Positions 47,852 to 57,790 of a stretch of DNA of 58,156 bases are shown here, one piece after another. Position numbers and translations under genes: made by a program. The stretch covers positions 1 to 58,156 of the forward strand of contig JALHMH010000031.1 in assembly GCA_022844165.1 (NCBI GenBank). The letters are read 5' to 3'. This DNA is from Lysobacterales bacterium (GTDB lineage: Bacteria; Pseudomonadota; Gammaproteobacteria; Xanthomonadales; SZUA-5). Under the pieces are notes generated by a model. It was not told where the DNA came from and did not search any database. It worked only from the letters and a program-made list of their open reading frames with translations. The first letter of the stretch is position 1, and each line of letters begins with the position of its first letter.

Positions 47852-50800
47852 GCTTTCGCAGCAATAGCGCCAAAGTTGGCCGCCTTCACTTTGTTGGACA
47901 ACGCATGATCTCGATTCGCCCTACCCTGATCGCCGCGCTCTTTGCTACCTGGATCACGCCGCTGGCCGCGCAGGCACTTGGCACAGCGCCGCGGAGCAGC
48001 ACCGAGTACGCAGCCGCAGTTGCACGCGCCGCAGACGCTGCGGAAGCCAGACTAACCGATGGTCGCAAGGCGCTCATCGACATCGCCGTCACGCACCCGC
48101 GGCTGCTCGAACGGCAGCGTGCGGCCGAGTTGGCCGTCGCCGAAGCGCGGCGCGCTGCATTGGAAGCGCTCTCCCAACTGGAACGTGGTTCCGACACTGA
48201 GCGGCAGCGCGCGCTGGAAACCCTGGATCGTCTGCTGGCCGCAGCGCAGCGGGTTGATCAGGAAGCACCTGTGGTCCAAGCCTCGCGCATCGAACTGGGC
48301 TTGATTCCGGAATCGCAGTCACCACGACCCGCACCGAGCCCGGCCGATCTCGCGCCAACGCTCGATGCGCCGCTGACGGCCGCCATTAGGGCCAAAGCCG
48401 ACGAACTCGACAATGCGCCAGTCGAAATTTATGAGTGGGTGCGCAAGAGCATCACGTTGGTACCAGGGCGCGGCTCGTTGCAGGGTGCGGCAGGCACATT
48501 GGAAACTGGGCGCGGCAATCCGACCGATCACGCCAGTTTGTTGATTGCGCTACTGCGCGCTGCCGGCGTGCATGCGCGTTACGCTAGCGGGCAAATCGAG
48601 ATCGATGCCGTACGAGCACGCGCCTGGTGGGGCGTCGATCGCACAGAGGCCGTGGTTGAGTTGCTCACCGAAGCGGGCATCCCGTTCGACACCGTGATTG
48701 TCGGCGGCGAGATTAGCGCACTGCGGATGCAACATATGTGGGTGGAAGCATGGATCGATCTGGCACCATCGCGTGGCGCCAAACATCGCATCGGCGACGC
48801 CTGGATCGGACTCGATCCGAGTTTCAAGGAACTGACGCTCACGCCGGGTGCCGATTTGTCGACCTGGATGGCGCTGGATGTCAATGCTATTCGCAATGCC
48901 GTCAATGCTGCAGCAATTGTGGATCAGGCGGCTCTAGCCCTGCAATCGCTGGGTGCGAACAGTCTTTCGCAACAGCTGGGTCTGGCGCGGCAACGATTGT
49001 TGGACGCGCTCGGCTCGCGCAACTTGAGCAACGCGCGCATCGGCGAGTTGTTGCCGGGTGCCAACGACGCCACGCCCAACTACCCGTTTTTCCTCGGCAA
49101 CCTGCCCTACCGGGTGCTCGCCGCGAACGACACAACCACCAGTCTTGGCGAACTGGAACGTCACCGCCTGCAGTGGATCATCAAAAGCGACGACAACGGC
49201 CAACCCGGCGCCGCTGTGTTGAGTTTCGACCAACCGACCGTCGCGTTGGTCGAAGCGCCGCTTGACCTGCGTTTTGTGCCAGCAGAACTTGCTGATCGCG
49301 ACGCGCTGTTGGCGCTGGTCCCTTCGAACCTCACACAGTTCGCCGACCTTCCCGAAGCCTTGCCCGCGTATTTGATCGAACTGCGCGGTGAGATCTGGCT
49401 CGGCGCCACCCGAATTTCGTCAACGAACGCACTCGGACTCGGAAGCACCCTGCATGCCGAGTTGCGACAGGTAACGCCCACACAAACGCTCACGCGCCAC
49501 GAGACCATCTTTGTTGGCGAATCGCGCAGCCTTAGTTTGTCCTGGCATGGCGGGCTCCAACATACGTTGACGCGCGCCCGCGGTCGCGTCAGTGCGGCGC
49601 GCGACGCCATCAGCGCCACCACACCGTCCGTCGATCTGATGCCCGCGCTGCTGCAGTTGACGGGCAATGGCCATTTTTCGGTGTCCGATGCGTACCAAAG
49701 CTGGTTGGCAGGCATCCATCGCGTGCGTTTTTACCGTGAGCCTGGCATCACTTCGAGTTACACCGCGCTTGAGGTCGCCGCACCTTTCGGCGTCATCACC
49801 AGCGCTTGGCCGACGGGGTTTGGCCTCACTGACGTTACGCCGCCACACCTCGGAAGCGCGCTCGTTGGCGGCGCCGAACAACGATTTGTTCATCAGAGCC
49901 TGGGCACCCAAGCGGCGTTCGGGCACCTGTTGCTGTCACAACTATTTGGCGGCACCGGGCGCTCGACCCCCGCGCTGCTGAGCGCCAACCTGGCGGCAGA
50001 ACAGCCGGTACACACCTTCAGACCCGATCAGGCCGCATCATTGCCCGGCGGATTGCCGCCCGCGATGCGCGGACCTCTGCAAACAGCCTTGGCTCGAGGC
50101 GACAGCGTTACGGTAAATGGCACGCCGGCCAGCCTGGGCGGATGGAGCGGCTTTGGCGCGGAGGTCACCTATCCGGCCGGGTTGGGCGGCAGTAGTTTTA
50201 TCGTCGGCCAGCAGCGGCCCGAAGCTGGCGCGCAGCGCACTGGCGCGAACACTTCGAGCACACTCGCGCGCGGCGCATTCTTCACCGGTGTGCTGGGCAC
50301 CGACCTGCCAACGCATATCCTGCCACTTTGGCTGCAAGAGCTGGAGCGCGCGCTGGCGGCTGGCGACGGCTTGATTGCAATCGCACGCAACCCGCAAGGT
50401 CTGGGGCTATCGCCCGTCATGAGCGATCTGCTTGCTGGCGCAATTCTGGATGGCACCATCGGCACCGGCCTGAATCCGTTGATCGATGCGCCATTGTGGG
50501 GCCATTTGATCTCACCAGTGTTGTCGATTGCACCTTTGCTCGATCCCACCCCGCCGACATTGGCCTTGAGCGTCAGCCCCAGGACCATCGATCTTGGTCA
50601 GAGCACGACCATCAGCGCCAGCGCCAGCGACAACCGTGAGGTGGCAGCATTGGTCGTCACCGCAGGCGGTGTGCCAATAGCCCTCGACCAGGGCCAGGCC
50701 ACACACACACCGTCGCGCACCGGCGTGCTTCCTGTCATCGCCACCGCACGTGATAACGCCGGCAATATCACCGAGAAGCGTGAGGACCTGCTGGTTCGGG

Positions 50801-53800
50801 CACCGGGCGATACCGCGCCGCCTGTCGTCGAGATCGTCACGCCGGCGGATAACGCCGCCGTGACGCAGCCAACCGAGGTCATCGGCAACGTCACCGACGC
50901 GAGCCTGCGCTATTGGCGACTCAACCTTCGCCCCGGCAACTCGCCGAACGTGCCGGCCATCGTCCTCGGCGAGGGCGAGCAAAATCAAACCGCAGCTGTG
51001 CTCGGCCGCATCGATCCGACGCTGATGTTCAACGGCGTGTACGTGCTGATCCTTGAGGCCGAAGACGCCAACGGACTGCGCAGCCAGTACACGACCCAGA
51101 TCCGCGTTGATGGCGACATGAAGATCGGCCACTTCCAGATCAGTTTTGAGGAGATCGAAATCCCGCTGCAGGGCATTCCGATTCGCATTACGCGCACCTA
51201 CGACACGCGCCAGGCTAAAGAAGATCTGGACTTCGGCTATGGCTGGTCGATCGACTACCAGAACGTGCGCATTCGCGAGAGCCGCAAGCTCGGGTTTTCG
51301 TGGACCATGCAGCAATCGGGCGGTGGCTTTTCGCCGTTCTGTGTACGCCCGGCCGGAACGCCGATGGTGACCATCACGCTGCCCGATGGCGAGACCGAGC
51401 AGTTCAACGCCAAGTGGAGCCCGGAGTGCCAGCAGTTCCTGCCGCCGAACGATGGCTTCCTGACCTTCGTCCCTGCCAATGGCAAGACGCACTCGAAACT
51501 GGAGCAGACCAGTTATGGCTCTCTGCGCTGGGTGAACCTGGGCAACGGCGCGAGCAATCTGGCCGATTTGAGTGATCCTTTTGTGCCGGTCGATCCGCGC
51601 CACTATCGTCTGACCACGGAAGACGGCATGGTCTACGACCTCGATCAGGAATTCGGCATCACCAAGATCACCGATCAGGCCGGCAACTTCGTGCGCTACA
51701 CGCGCGATGGCATCACCCACTCCACCGGTGTGTCGGTGCAGTTCGTGCGCGATGCGCAGGACCGCATTACCGATATCGTGCTGCCCGATGGCCGACGCCT
51801 GAAGTACCGCTACAGCGCCGCAGGCGATCTGATGGAAGTGGCGGATGTGCTCGGCCAGAAGACCACGTTCGCGTACCTGCAGAACATCCGCTATCCGCAC
51901 TATCTGGACACCATCACCGATGCGCGCGGCGTGCGGGCGGTGAAGCACGAGTACGACGACGGCGGACGCCTGATCGCCACCACCGATGCCAATGGCGAGC
52001 GCATCGAGTACGTGCACAACATCGCCGGAAAGACCGAGACCATCAAGAATCGCCGCGGTCATTCGACGACGTACGTGTACGACGCGAACGGCTGGGTCTT
52101 GAGCGAGACCAACCACTTGGGCGAACAAACGCTGCGCACCTACGATGCCAACGGCAACGAGCTGACGCGCACCGATCCCTTGGGCCGGCGCACTGAGAAC
52201 ACGGTCGATGCGCGCGGCAATGTGCTCACCGAAAAGGACGCGCTGGGGAACATCACCACGCGCACGTATGGGCGCTACAACCAGCTGTACACCGAAGTCG
52301 ATGCGCTGAATCGCACGGTGGTCACCAACACCTACATGACGAACCTGCTGACCGGCGATGAGACCTCTTACCTGTTCGACACCAAAGATGCGCTCGGCAA
52401 TCGCACGCTGATGCCGCACGACATCTGCGGCTCGCAGTGCCCGAACACCGGCAACTTGAAGTCGATCACCGATCCGATGGGCAACCAGACCTCGTTCTCT
52501 TACGACAGCCGCGGCAACGTGACGCGCGAGACCGACCCGAACGGCAACATCGTCTCGCGTACGTACGACGCCATGAACCGCCTCACGCGCGAAATCCGCA
52601 CGCGGCAAGTCGCTGGCGCACCGGAATCGCTGACCACCGACTACACCTACGATGGCAAAGGGCGCCTCATTGAAACCAAGCACCCAGACGGCAGCATCAC
52701 GCGCACCAGCTATAACGCCATCGACAAGGTCGAGACTGAGACCGACGCGCTCGGGCACGTGACGCGCTACGAGTACAACTCGCGCGGCGAGCAAACCGCT
52801 GTCATCCACCCCGACGGCGTGCGCGAAGAAACCGCGTACGATCCAGAAGGCAATGTGATCGCGCAGACCGATCGCCTCGGTCGCACCACCAAGATGGTCT
52901 ACGACGCGGCCAATCGGCTGATCGAGACGATCCATCCCGACGCCACGCCGGATGATGCGGACAATCCGCGCACGCGCAGCGAATACGATGCCGCCGGTCA
53001 GTTGACTGCCAGCATCGACGAGCGCGGTCAGCGCACCAGCTACCGTTATGACCTGGCCGGCCGCCAGATCGAGGTCAAGAACGCGCTGAACCAGACGATG
53101 ACCACGAGCTACGATGTGGCCGGACAGCGCACGCAAGTCACCGACAACCTGGGCCGCACCACGAAGTTCGTGTACGACGCGGCGGGCCGGCTCACCGAAA
53201 CCATCCACCCCGACGCCACCGCCGGCGATGCCGACAACCCGCGCACGCGCATGGCCTACGATGCCGCCGGGCGCAAGATCGCTGAGACCGACGAGATGGG
53301 CCGCACCACGCGATTTGCGTACGACAAACTGAGTCGTCTGGTGGCTGTGGTATTGCCGAATCCGGCCACCGGCGCCAATCCCGAACTGATCGATGGCGCC
53401 AGCCCCGACGCGGGCACGCTGACCACGCGCTATCAGTATGACGAGCAAGGCAACAAGATCGCGCAGATCGACGCCGAAGGCCGCACCACGCGCTGGACGT
53501 ACGATCGCCAGGGGCGACAGCTCACGCGCACGCTGCCGATGGGTCAGAGCGAGTCGTTCCAGTACGACAGCAACGGCCAGCGCGTGCAGCACACCACGTT
53601 CAACGGCGAAGCCATCGCCACCGCGTACGACAACCTGGGCCGGCCGACGACAGTGACGCTGCCGGGCAAGACGCGCACGTTTAGCTACGATGCTGGCAAT
53701 CGGATCACATCGATCCAGGAAGGCGCCGACACCTACAGCTTCCAGTACGACGTACGCGATCGCCTGATTCGCGCCACGGATGCGCAGAATCGTTCCATCG

Positions 53801-53853
53801 ACTATGCCTACGATGCCATCGGCAATCGCACGCGCTTGAGCACGCCGCGTTAG
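47848..53853 (+). CDS. RHS repeat protein, N-terminal part up to an in-frame TAG
   Basis: Starts with ATG at 47848, overlapping the giant gene's stop (ATGA), behind GGAG at about 47836-47839. An alternative ATG at 47905 gives a compact signal peptide (MISIRPTLIAALFATWITPL). After a coiled stretch, residues about 190-325 form a transglutaminase-like domain (YEWVRKSITLV, DHASLLIALLRAAGVHARYA, MWVEAWIDLAP, WIGLDPSF). The usual cysteine site reads NPTD, so it is probably inactive. An Ig-like region lies near residue 900, the RHS entry (EIPLQGIPIRITRTYDTR) near 1110, and YD repeats from about 1250 to 1990. TAG at 53851-53853 cuts the repeats; the same frame continues to 55857. Confidence 0.85.
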   Translation: MSFRSNSAKVGRLHFVGQRMISIRPTLIAALFATWITPLAAQALGTAPRSSTEYAAAVARAADAAEARLTDGRKALIDIAVTHPRLLERQRAAELAVAEARRAALEALSQLERGSDTERQRALETLDRLLAAAQRVDQEAPVVQASRIELGLIPESQSPRPAPSPADLAPTLDAPLTAAIRAKADELDNAPVEIYEWVRKSITLVPGRGSLQGAAGTLETGRGNPTDHASLLIALLRAAGVHARYASGQIEIDAVRARAWWGVDRTEAVVELLTEAGIPFDTVIVGGEISALRMQHMWVEAWIDLAPSRGAKHRIGDAWIGLDPSFKELTLTPGADLSTWMALDVNAIRNAVNAAAIVDQAALALQSLGANSLSQQLGLARQRLLDALGSRNLSNARIGELLPGANDATPNYPFFLGNLPYRVLAANDTTTSLGELERHRLQWIIKSDDNGQPGAAVLSFDQPTVALVEAPLDLRFVPAELADRDALLALVPSNLTQFADLPEALPAYLIELRGEIWLGATRISSTNALGLGSTLHAELRQVTPTQTLTRHETIFVGESRSLSLSWHGGLQHTLTRARGRVSAARDAISATTPSVDLMPALLQLTGNGHFSVSDAYQSWLAGIHRVRFYREPGITSSYTALEVAAPFGVITSAWPTGFGLTDVTPPHLGSALVGGAEQRFVHQSLGTQAAFGHLLLSQLFGGTGRSTPALLSANLAAEQPVHTFRPDQAASLPGGLPPAMRGPLQTALARGDSVTVNGTPASLGGWSGFGAEVTYPAGLGGSSFIVGQQRPEAGAQRTGANTSSTLARGAFFTGVLGTDLPTHILPLWLQELERALAAGDGLIAIARNPQGLGLSPVMSDLLAGAILDGTIGTGLNPLIDAPLWGHLISPVLSIAPLLDPTPPTLALSVSPRTIDLGQSTTISASASDNREVAALVVTAGGVPIALDQGQATHTPSRTGVLPVIATARDNAGNITEKREDLLVRAPGDTAPPVVEIVTPADNAAVTQPTEVIGNVTDASLRYWRLNLRPGNSPNVPAIVLGEGEQNQTAAVLGRIDPTLMFNGVYVLILEAEDANGLRSQYTTQIRVDGDMKIGHFQISFEEIEIPLQGIPIRITRTYDTRQAKEDLDFGYGWSIDYQNVRIRESRKLGFSWTMQQSGGGFSPFCVRPAGTPMVTITLPDGETEQFNAKWSPECQQFLPPNDGFLTFVPANGKTHSKLEQTSYGSLRWVNLGNGASNLADLSDPFVPVDPRHYRLTTEDGMVYDLDQEFGITKITDQAGNFVRYTRDGITHSTGVSVQFVRDAQDRITDIVLPDGRRLKYRYSAAGDLMEVADVLGQKTTFAYLQNIRYPHYLDTITDARGVRAVKHEYDDGGRLIATTDANGERIEYVHNIAGKTETIKNRRGHSTTYVYDANGWVLSETNHLGEQTLRTYDANGNELTRTDPLGRRTENTVDARGNVLTEKDALGNITTRTYGRYNQLYTEVDALNRTVVTNTYMTNLLTGDETSYLFDTKDALGNRTLMPHDICGSQCPNTGNLKSITDPMGNQTSFSYDSRGNVTRETDPNGNIVSRTYDAMNRLTREIRTRQVAGAPESLTTDYTYDGKGRLIETKHPDGSITRTSYNAIDKVETETDALGHVTRYEYNSRGEQTAVIHPDGVREETAYDPEGNVIAQTDRLGRTTKMVYDAANRLIETIHPDATPDDADNPRTRSEYDAAGQLTASIDERGQRTSYRYDLAGRQIEVKNALNQTMTTSYDVAGQRTQVTDNLGRTTKFVYDAAGRLTETIHPDATAGDADNPRTRMAYDAAGRKIAETDEMGRTTRFAYDKLSRLVAVVLPNPATGANPELIDGASPDAGTLTTRYQYDEQGNKIAQIDAEGRTTRWTYDRQGRQLTRTLPMGQSESFQYDSNGQRVQHTTFNGEAIATAYDNLGRPTTVTLPGKTRTFSYDAGNRITSIQEGADTYSFQYDVRDRLIRATDAQNRSIDYAYDAIGNRTRLSTPR

Positions 53854-53895
53854 CACGTCGACTACGCGTACGACGAACTCAATCGTCTCACCGAA

Positions 53896-55857
53896 GTGAT
53901 CGCAGTCCTCGACCAGGGCCGCGCGCAGACGACGAGTTATGCTTATGACGGCGTCGGCAATCGCGCCGGCCAAACGCACCCGAACGGCACCACGGTGGCT
54001 TACACGTATGACGAGCGCAATCGCTTGAAGACGTTGTTGCACAAAGCCAGCGCGGCGGCGAACGCGGCCATTCTGCTGAGCTTGAGCTACAGCGTCGACG
54101 CCAGTGGCTTGCGCACGCAAATCGCCGAGACGCGGCCGAACCCGACGGCGAGCCAACCGGCGATCACGCGCACCACCGATTACCAGTACGACGCGGTCAA
54201 ACGCCTGACGCGTGAGCAGGTGACCGGCACGCAAAGCCAGGGGCGAACCACGGTCTTCACCTACGACAAGGTGGGCAATCGCAAGACCGAAGCCACCAGC
54301 GGCACGCTGAGCAAAAATCAGACGCTGACCTACGACAACAACGATCGACTGACACGCGTCGCCGGCACCGGCGGCACCATCGATCATGTGTACGACAACG
54401 CCGGCAATCTGATCGAGAAGAAGCAAGGCACCGCGACGCTGGAACGCTACACCTTCGACGCCGAAGGCCGGCTCACCGCGGCCACCATCGGCACCGGCGC
54501 CAGCCAGAAAGTGCTGAGCTACCGCTACGACCCCAACGGCATCCGCAGAAGCCAGCACGTCGAGACGGCAACGGGACAAGCGCGAACCGAGTACCTCGTC
54601 GACCCGAACCAGGCGTACGCGCAGGTGCTGGAGGAATACGAGACGCAAGCAGCCACCGGCGCTGCCCTGCCCGCATCAGCGCTGGCAACCACGTACGTCT
54701 ACGGCGACGACCTGATCAGCCAGACCCAACTCGCACTGGCCGGCAACACCACACACGTCTACCACTACGACGGACTCGGCACCACACGAGCCCTAAGCGC
54801 CCACAACCTCGACGCCAGCGGCAACCCAGTCACCACCGGCCCGAACCCCCACGCCGCCATCACCGACCGCTACGCCTACACCGCGTTCGGCGAAAACGAC
54901 CCGGCGGGGACCAGCGGGAACACCGCGGGGACGACGGAGAACAACTACCGCTACACCGGCGAGCAGCTCGATCCGAACTTGGGGTTCTACTACCTGCGGG
55001 CCAGATACATGGATCCGCGGCAGGGGCGGTTTGTGGGGATGGATCCGTGGAGCGGTGACTTTAACGATCCCCTGTCGCTCCACAAGTACATTTTCGCAAA
55101 TCAAGTTCCCAGTGCTCTTGGGGATCCGAGTGGAGAAAGTGCAACCCTGATCGGCGTTGGCGTGTCGGCTGGCATAGGAGCGGTGATGGGTGTTGCATCT
55201 ACGCATCTGACGAATGTCGCTTTGGGCCGTGCTTCAACTGTCGGCGAACTAGCAATGGGCGCTGCCGTGGGCGCAGCACTAGGCGCGGGCGGGTACTTTT
55301 GTCCGAGTTGTTTGATTCCCCTGGGACTTTATGGTGTTGCTTCATCAGGCGCACTGGTTGCGGACGTGTGGACTGGAGAAGGAACGACGATGAAGCAGAA
55401 GGCTGCAGCGGCTGTGCTTCTAATTACTTCAATCGGCGGGACAGCAGCCGGGCAGAGGGTCGCCTCGAATATCAGGCAACTTCATGGTTTCGGCTTACTA
55501 CATGACCGAAGTGTCCGCGGCATCTCTCGCCTACTCACTTGGGCAGGTGTTAATCACCGGCTAGAGGTCTACGTAAGAAATCCATTCTATCGTCGAGGCA
55601 GACGCTATGACATTGTTGTTCAAGTTCCTGGAACTGGAAGATACATAGGTGTCGAATACAAGTCCTCGATGTCTGAATACCTGTATCCGAAAGCGAATCA
55701 GTCGTCGGCAGACCACTTCGTCAAGACTCAAGGTGGCGAAATGTTTGGTTCTGCTGCCGGGCCATACGGCGGCGCCAGCGTAACCGGTGTGGTAAGAATC
55801 AATGGCGGACGAAACCTCGTGTCCACATGTTCGGCGGGTATAGATTGTGAAGAGTAG
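53896..55857 (+). CDS. RHS repeat protein, C-terminal part with candidate nuclease toxin
   Basis: In the same frame as the upstream RHS part and open from 53854 just after the TAG. The first usual start is at 53896. YD repeats continue (YAYDGVGNRAGQ, YRYDPNGIRRSQ). The RHS core end is NLGFYYLRARYMDPRQGRF, followed by VGMDPWSGDFNDPLSLHKYI. The variable tip (about 270 residues) has a glycine-rich hydrophobic stretch (LIGVGVSAGIGAVMGV) and then RRGRRYDIVVQV followed by IGVEYKSSMSEYL, which fits a PD-(D/E)XK nuclease core (D, then E-x-K). It would act in a rival cell. If the TAG is not read through, this part is not made from the main start. Confidence 0.8.
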   Translation: MIAVLDQGRAQTTSYAYDGVGNRAGQTHPNGTTVAYTYDERNRLKTLLHKASAAANAAILLSLSYSVDASGLRTQIAETRPNPTASQPAITRTTDYQYDAVKRLTREQVTGTQSQGRTTVFTYDKVGNRKTEATSGTLSKNQTLTYDNNDRLTRVAGTGGTIDHVYDNAGNLIEKKQGTATLERYTFDAEGRLTAATIGTGASQKVLSYRYDPNGIRRSQHVETATGQARTEYLVDPNQAYAQVLEEYETQAATGAALPASALATTYVYGDDLISQTQLALAGNTTHVYHYDGLGTTRALSAHNLDASGNPVTTGPNPHAAITDRYAYTAFGENDPAGTSGNTAGTTENNYRYTGEQLDPNLGFYYLRARYMDPRQGRFVGMDPWSGDFNDPLSLHKYIFANQVPSALGDPSGESATLIGVGVSAGIGAVMGVASTHLTNVALGRASTVGELAMGAAVGAALGAGGYFCPSCLIPLGLYGVASSGALVADVWTGEGTTMKQKAAAAVLLITSIGGTAAGQRVASNIRQLHGFGLLHDRSVRGISRLLTWAGVNHRLEVYVRNPFYRRGRRYDIVVQVPGTGRYIGVEYKSSMSEYLYPKANQSSADHFVKTQGGEMFGSAAGPYGGASVTGVVRINGGRNLVSTCSAGIDCEE

Positions 55858-56473
55858 ACCAACCAATCGCCTCAGGTACCTTCGAAACGAAATGCTTAGT
55901 TTCGGTTTTGGCGTTGTGGGCGCGAAATTTTCTCATGAGCAAAAATTCCACCGAGCGACAGAATACGGTGCTTTTGTCGTAGTGGTGATTGCACACGAGA
56001 ATAATGATTCGGGGGAGCACTGTTTTTTAGTTGGTGTCAAAGACGACTTGATTGGTCCAATTGTAAATCACCCATCAAAACGAGAATGTGACGGCTATGA
56101 TATGAGCCTCAATAGGTACTTAATCACAACGGGTGTCAATGTTAACATAGGACTCGACGAGCAATACGAGAGGGCGCTCGATAGGTTACTGACCGATCTA
56201 AACACTATTTATGATCGATTTAGCACTCGTCGAGCCTACTTTAAGACCGTTACTGGATTGCCGGAATATTTTGACAAGGCTTTTGCCATCGCGGCTTCAG
56301 GTTATTATGGAGATCGGAGGCGGTGGGCAGCAGTGGCAAAATCTTGGGGCCTAAAGGAACGGATATTTAGAACGCTATCGTTTGGAATAAGTTCTACCTT
56401 AATCGCGCCCGTCCGTTTCCACAGATTATCAAAGTTTCTTCGTGATGAAGAACTTCCGGACTGGCCAGTTTAA
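55847..56473 (+). CDS. Candidate immunity protein of the RHS tip
   Basis: A 208-residue ORF starting GTG at 55847, overlapping the RHS stop by 11 bases. It has no signal peptide or membrane helix. The order toxin tip then overlapping small gene is the usual arrangement for RHS immunity genes, so the role is inferred from position. The gene is visibly AT-richer than the RHS core, as toxin-immunity cassettes often are. I do not recognise a family; motifs include FVVVVIAHENNDSGEHCFLV and DLNTIYDRFSTRRAYF. Confidence 0.6.
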   Translation: MKSRPTNRLRYLRNEMLSFGFGVVGAKFSHEQKFHRATEYGAFVVVVIAHENNDSGEHCFLVGVKDDLIGPIVNHPSKRECDGYDMSLNRYLITTGVNVNIGLDEQYERALDRLLTDLNTIYDRFSTRRAYFKTVTGLPEYFDKAFAIAASGYYGDRRRWAAVAKSWGLKERIFRTLSFGISSTLIAPVRFHRLSKFLRDEELPDWPV

Positions 56474-56866
56474 TTAAAAGCCGACATGAAAAGGCAGGGC
56501 GAAAAAAGCAAAATCTAGTTGGAATTGGGAATCGCCAGATGGCGTTTTTGTTCTCATGAGTGGTCAGCGCTTCACATTCAAGGTGTGACGGTCATCTACA
56601 TGCAGGATAGACGATGGAACTGGACGGTTCGCCACCCGGGCTCAAATTTCAGTAACCCATCTGCGTATGTTCGAGCGCGGGACGCGAGATCGCTCCTCAC
56701 CGACGTCGAAAGCAGACAGTCCACGAGGAGCTTTCCTCCGCAACTGAAGAATCTTCACACCTGAACTAGCCTAATCTTTAGGAATGGCTTCAAATATTGG
56801 AAGGCAAATCTCTATTGTCCAATATAATAACGACAATCAAGAGAATGAAGGCCGATCCAATATGGA
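56474..56866. other. Intergenic AT-rich stretch, no supported gene
   Basis: This stretch follows the candidate immunity gene. An 81-codon TTG-started frame (56519-56764) contains RRWNWTVRHPGSNFSN but has no clear ribosome binding site or recognised family. I leave it unassigned. It could be a decayed cassette. Confidence 0.3.
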
Positions 56867-57790
56867 TTAATAATTGGCATCGGATCTCGATGTCCAGGAT
56901 ACTTGGAACACAGTATATTCCGTCGAAGCTCGCTTCTCAAAAGGTTCAGCGAAACGGCCCGAGCTTGCCCGCCAGACCGAAACATCGCGAAATACGGCTC
57001 CAACCAGCAAGCTTGCGAACGCAAAAACTTTGGGACCCAATGGCATTAATATACATCGAAAATTCTCACGAACGGCTCCGATTAACGCGAGTAACTGACG
57101 CATCAAAACCTCTCCATTCATGACGGGATAGCGGATGACATTAGAGGTCGGTATATCTCGAAGAATTAAAGAATTCGCACTTGAAACAGCAGCGTCATAC
57201 CGTTTGATTGTGGACTCAGGAAAGAAAAGCCATGTTTCAAAAGGGTCTATGTACTCCATGATTCCGAGCGCCTTCAACTGCTCGTAACCAAGACCACAAA
57301 CGAGGCCGACGGTCCGATCGGCTTCGCCTGTCCATCCCGAGAAAAAACCCGTGACGGGACAAAGAAATTCATTTTGCGGCTCATTCTCGGGTGGTGGTGA
57401 AAATTCGGCGAGAGAATAATAAACCTCTAGAAGATAGTCGCCCCTTTTATGCAGTGCTTCTACGATCTGCGCCAAGCGAATTCGCGTGAAGCAAGATATG
57501 TCGAGAAGCACAGACGGGCACGCAATCTCTTTGAACGATTCAAGCAACTTTTCAAGAAACCCAGAAAACTCCGCATCTGAAACTGCATAAAACTCAAATT
57601 CGGCTTCGGCAAAGCTTCGTCGATTCGCATGAAACGACAAAACCTCTCGTTCGCCATAACCGATAGCTACGCGCCGCCCTGATAACTGTCGACGACCTAG
57701 CAAGCTGCTCGAACGGGATTCGTAGCCGCAAGACGCGATTACAAGATCGTGCTGTAGCGCCCCGTCAGCGGAACTAATCCTTAGCGTCAT
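56867..57790 (-). CDS. Protein of unknown function in an overlapping minus-strand operon
   Basis: A 307-residue protein with recurrent segments LVIASCGYESRSSSLL, CPSVLLDISCFTRIRLAQIV, VGLVCGLGYEQLKALGI and RCILMPLGPKVFAFASLLVG. The pattern (a GYESR turn, a DISxFTR strand end, a GLGYEQ-KA helix and a PLGPK loop) looks like a Rossmann-type alpha/beta enzyme or sensor, but I cannot name the family. ATG at 57790 (MTLRISSADGALQHDLVIAS) is preferred to the earlier ATG. The start overlaps the preceding 86-residue gene by 17 bases. The low GC and small overlapping genes resemble defence-island DNA (inference). Confidence 0.55.
   Translation of the reverse strand: MTLRISSADGALQHDLVIASCGYESRSSSLLGRRQLSGRRVAIGYGEREVLSFHANRRSFAEAEFEFYAVSDAEFSGFLEKLLESFKEIACPSVLLDISCFTRIRLAQIVEALHKRGDYLLEVYYSLAEFSPPPENEPQNEFLCPVTGFFSGWTGEADRTVGLVCGLGYEQLKALGIMEYIDPFETWLFFPESTIKRYDAAVSSANSLILRDIPTSNVIRYPVMNGEVLMRQLLALIGAVRENFRCILMPLGPKVFAFASLLVGAVFRDVSVWRASSGRFAEPFEKRASTEYTVFQVSWTSRSDANY

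Noticed and set aside
50512..54648. A 1,378-codon antisense ORF across the RHS gene
   Set aside because: It mirrors the high-GC, repetitive YD-repeat coding strand, has no recognisable domain and has no ribosome binding site. It is a codon-bias artefact.
56519..56764. An 81-codon ORF after the immunity gene
   Set aside because: TTG start, no ribosome binding site and no recognised motif; mentioned only as an unassigned stretch.
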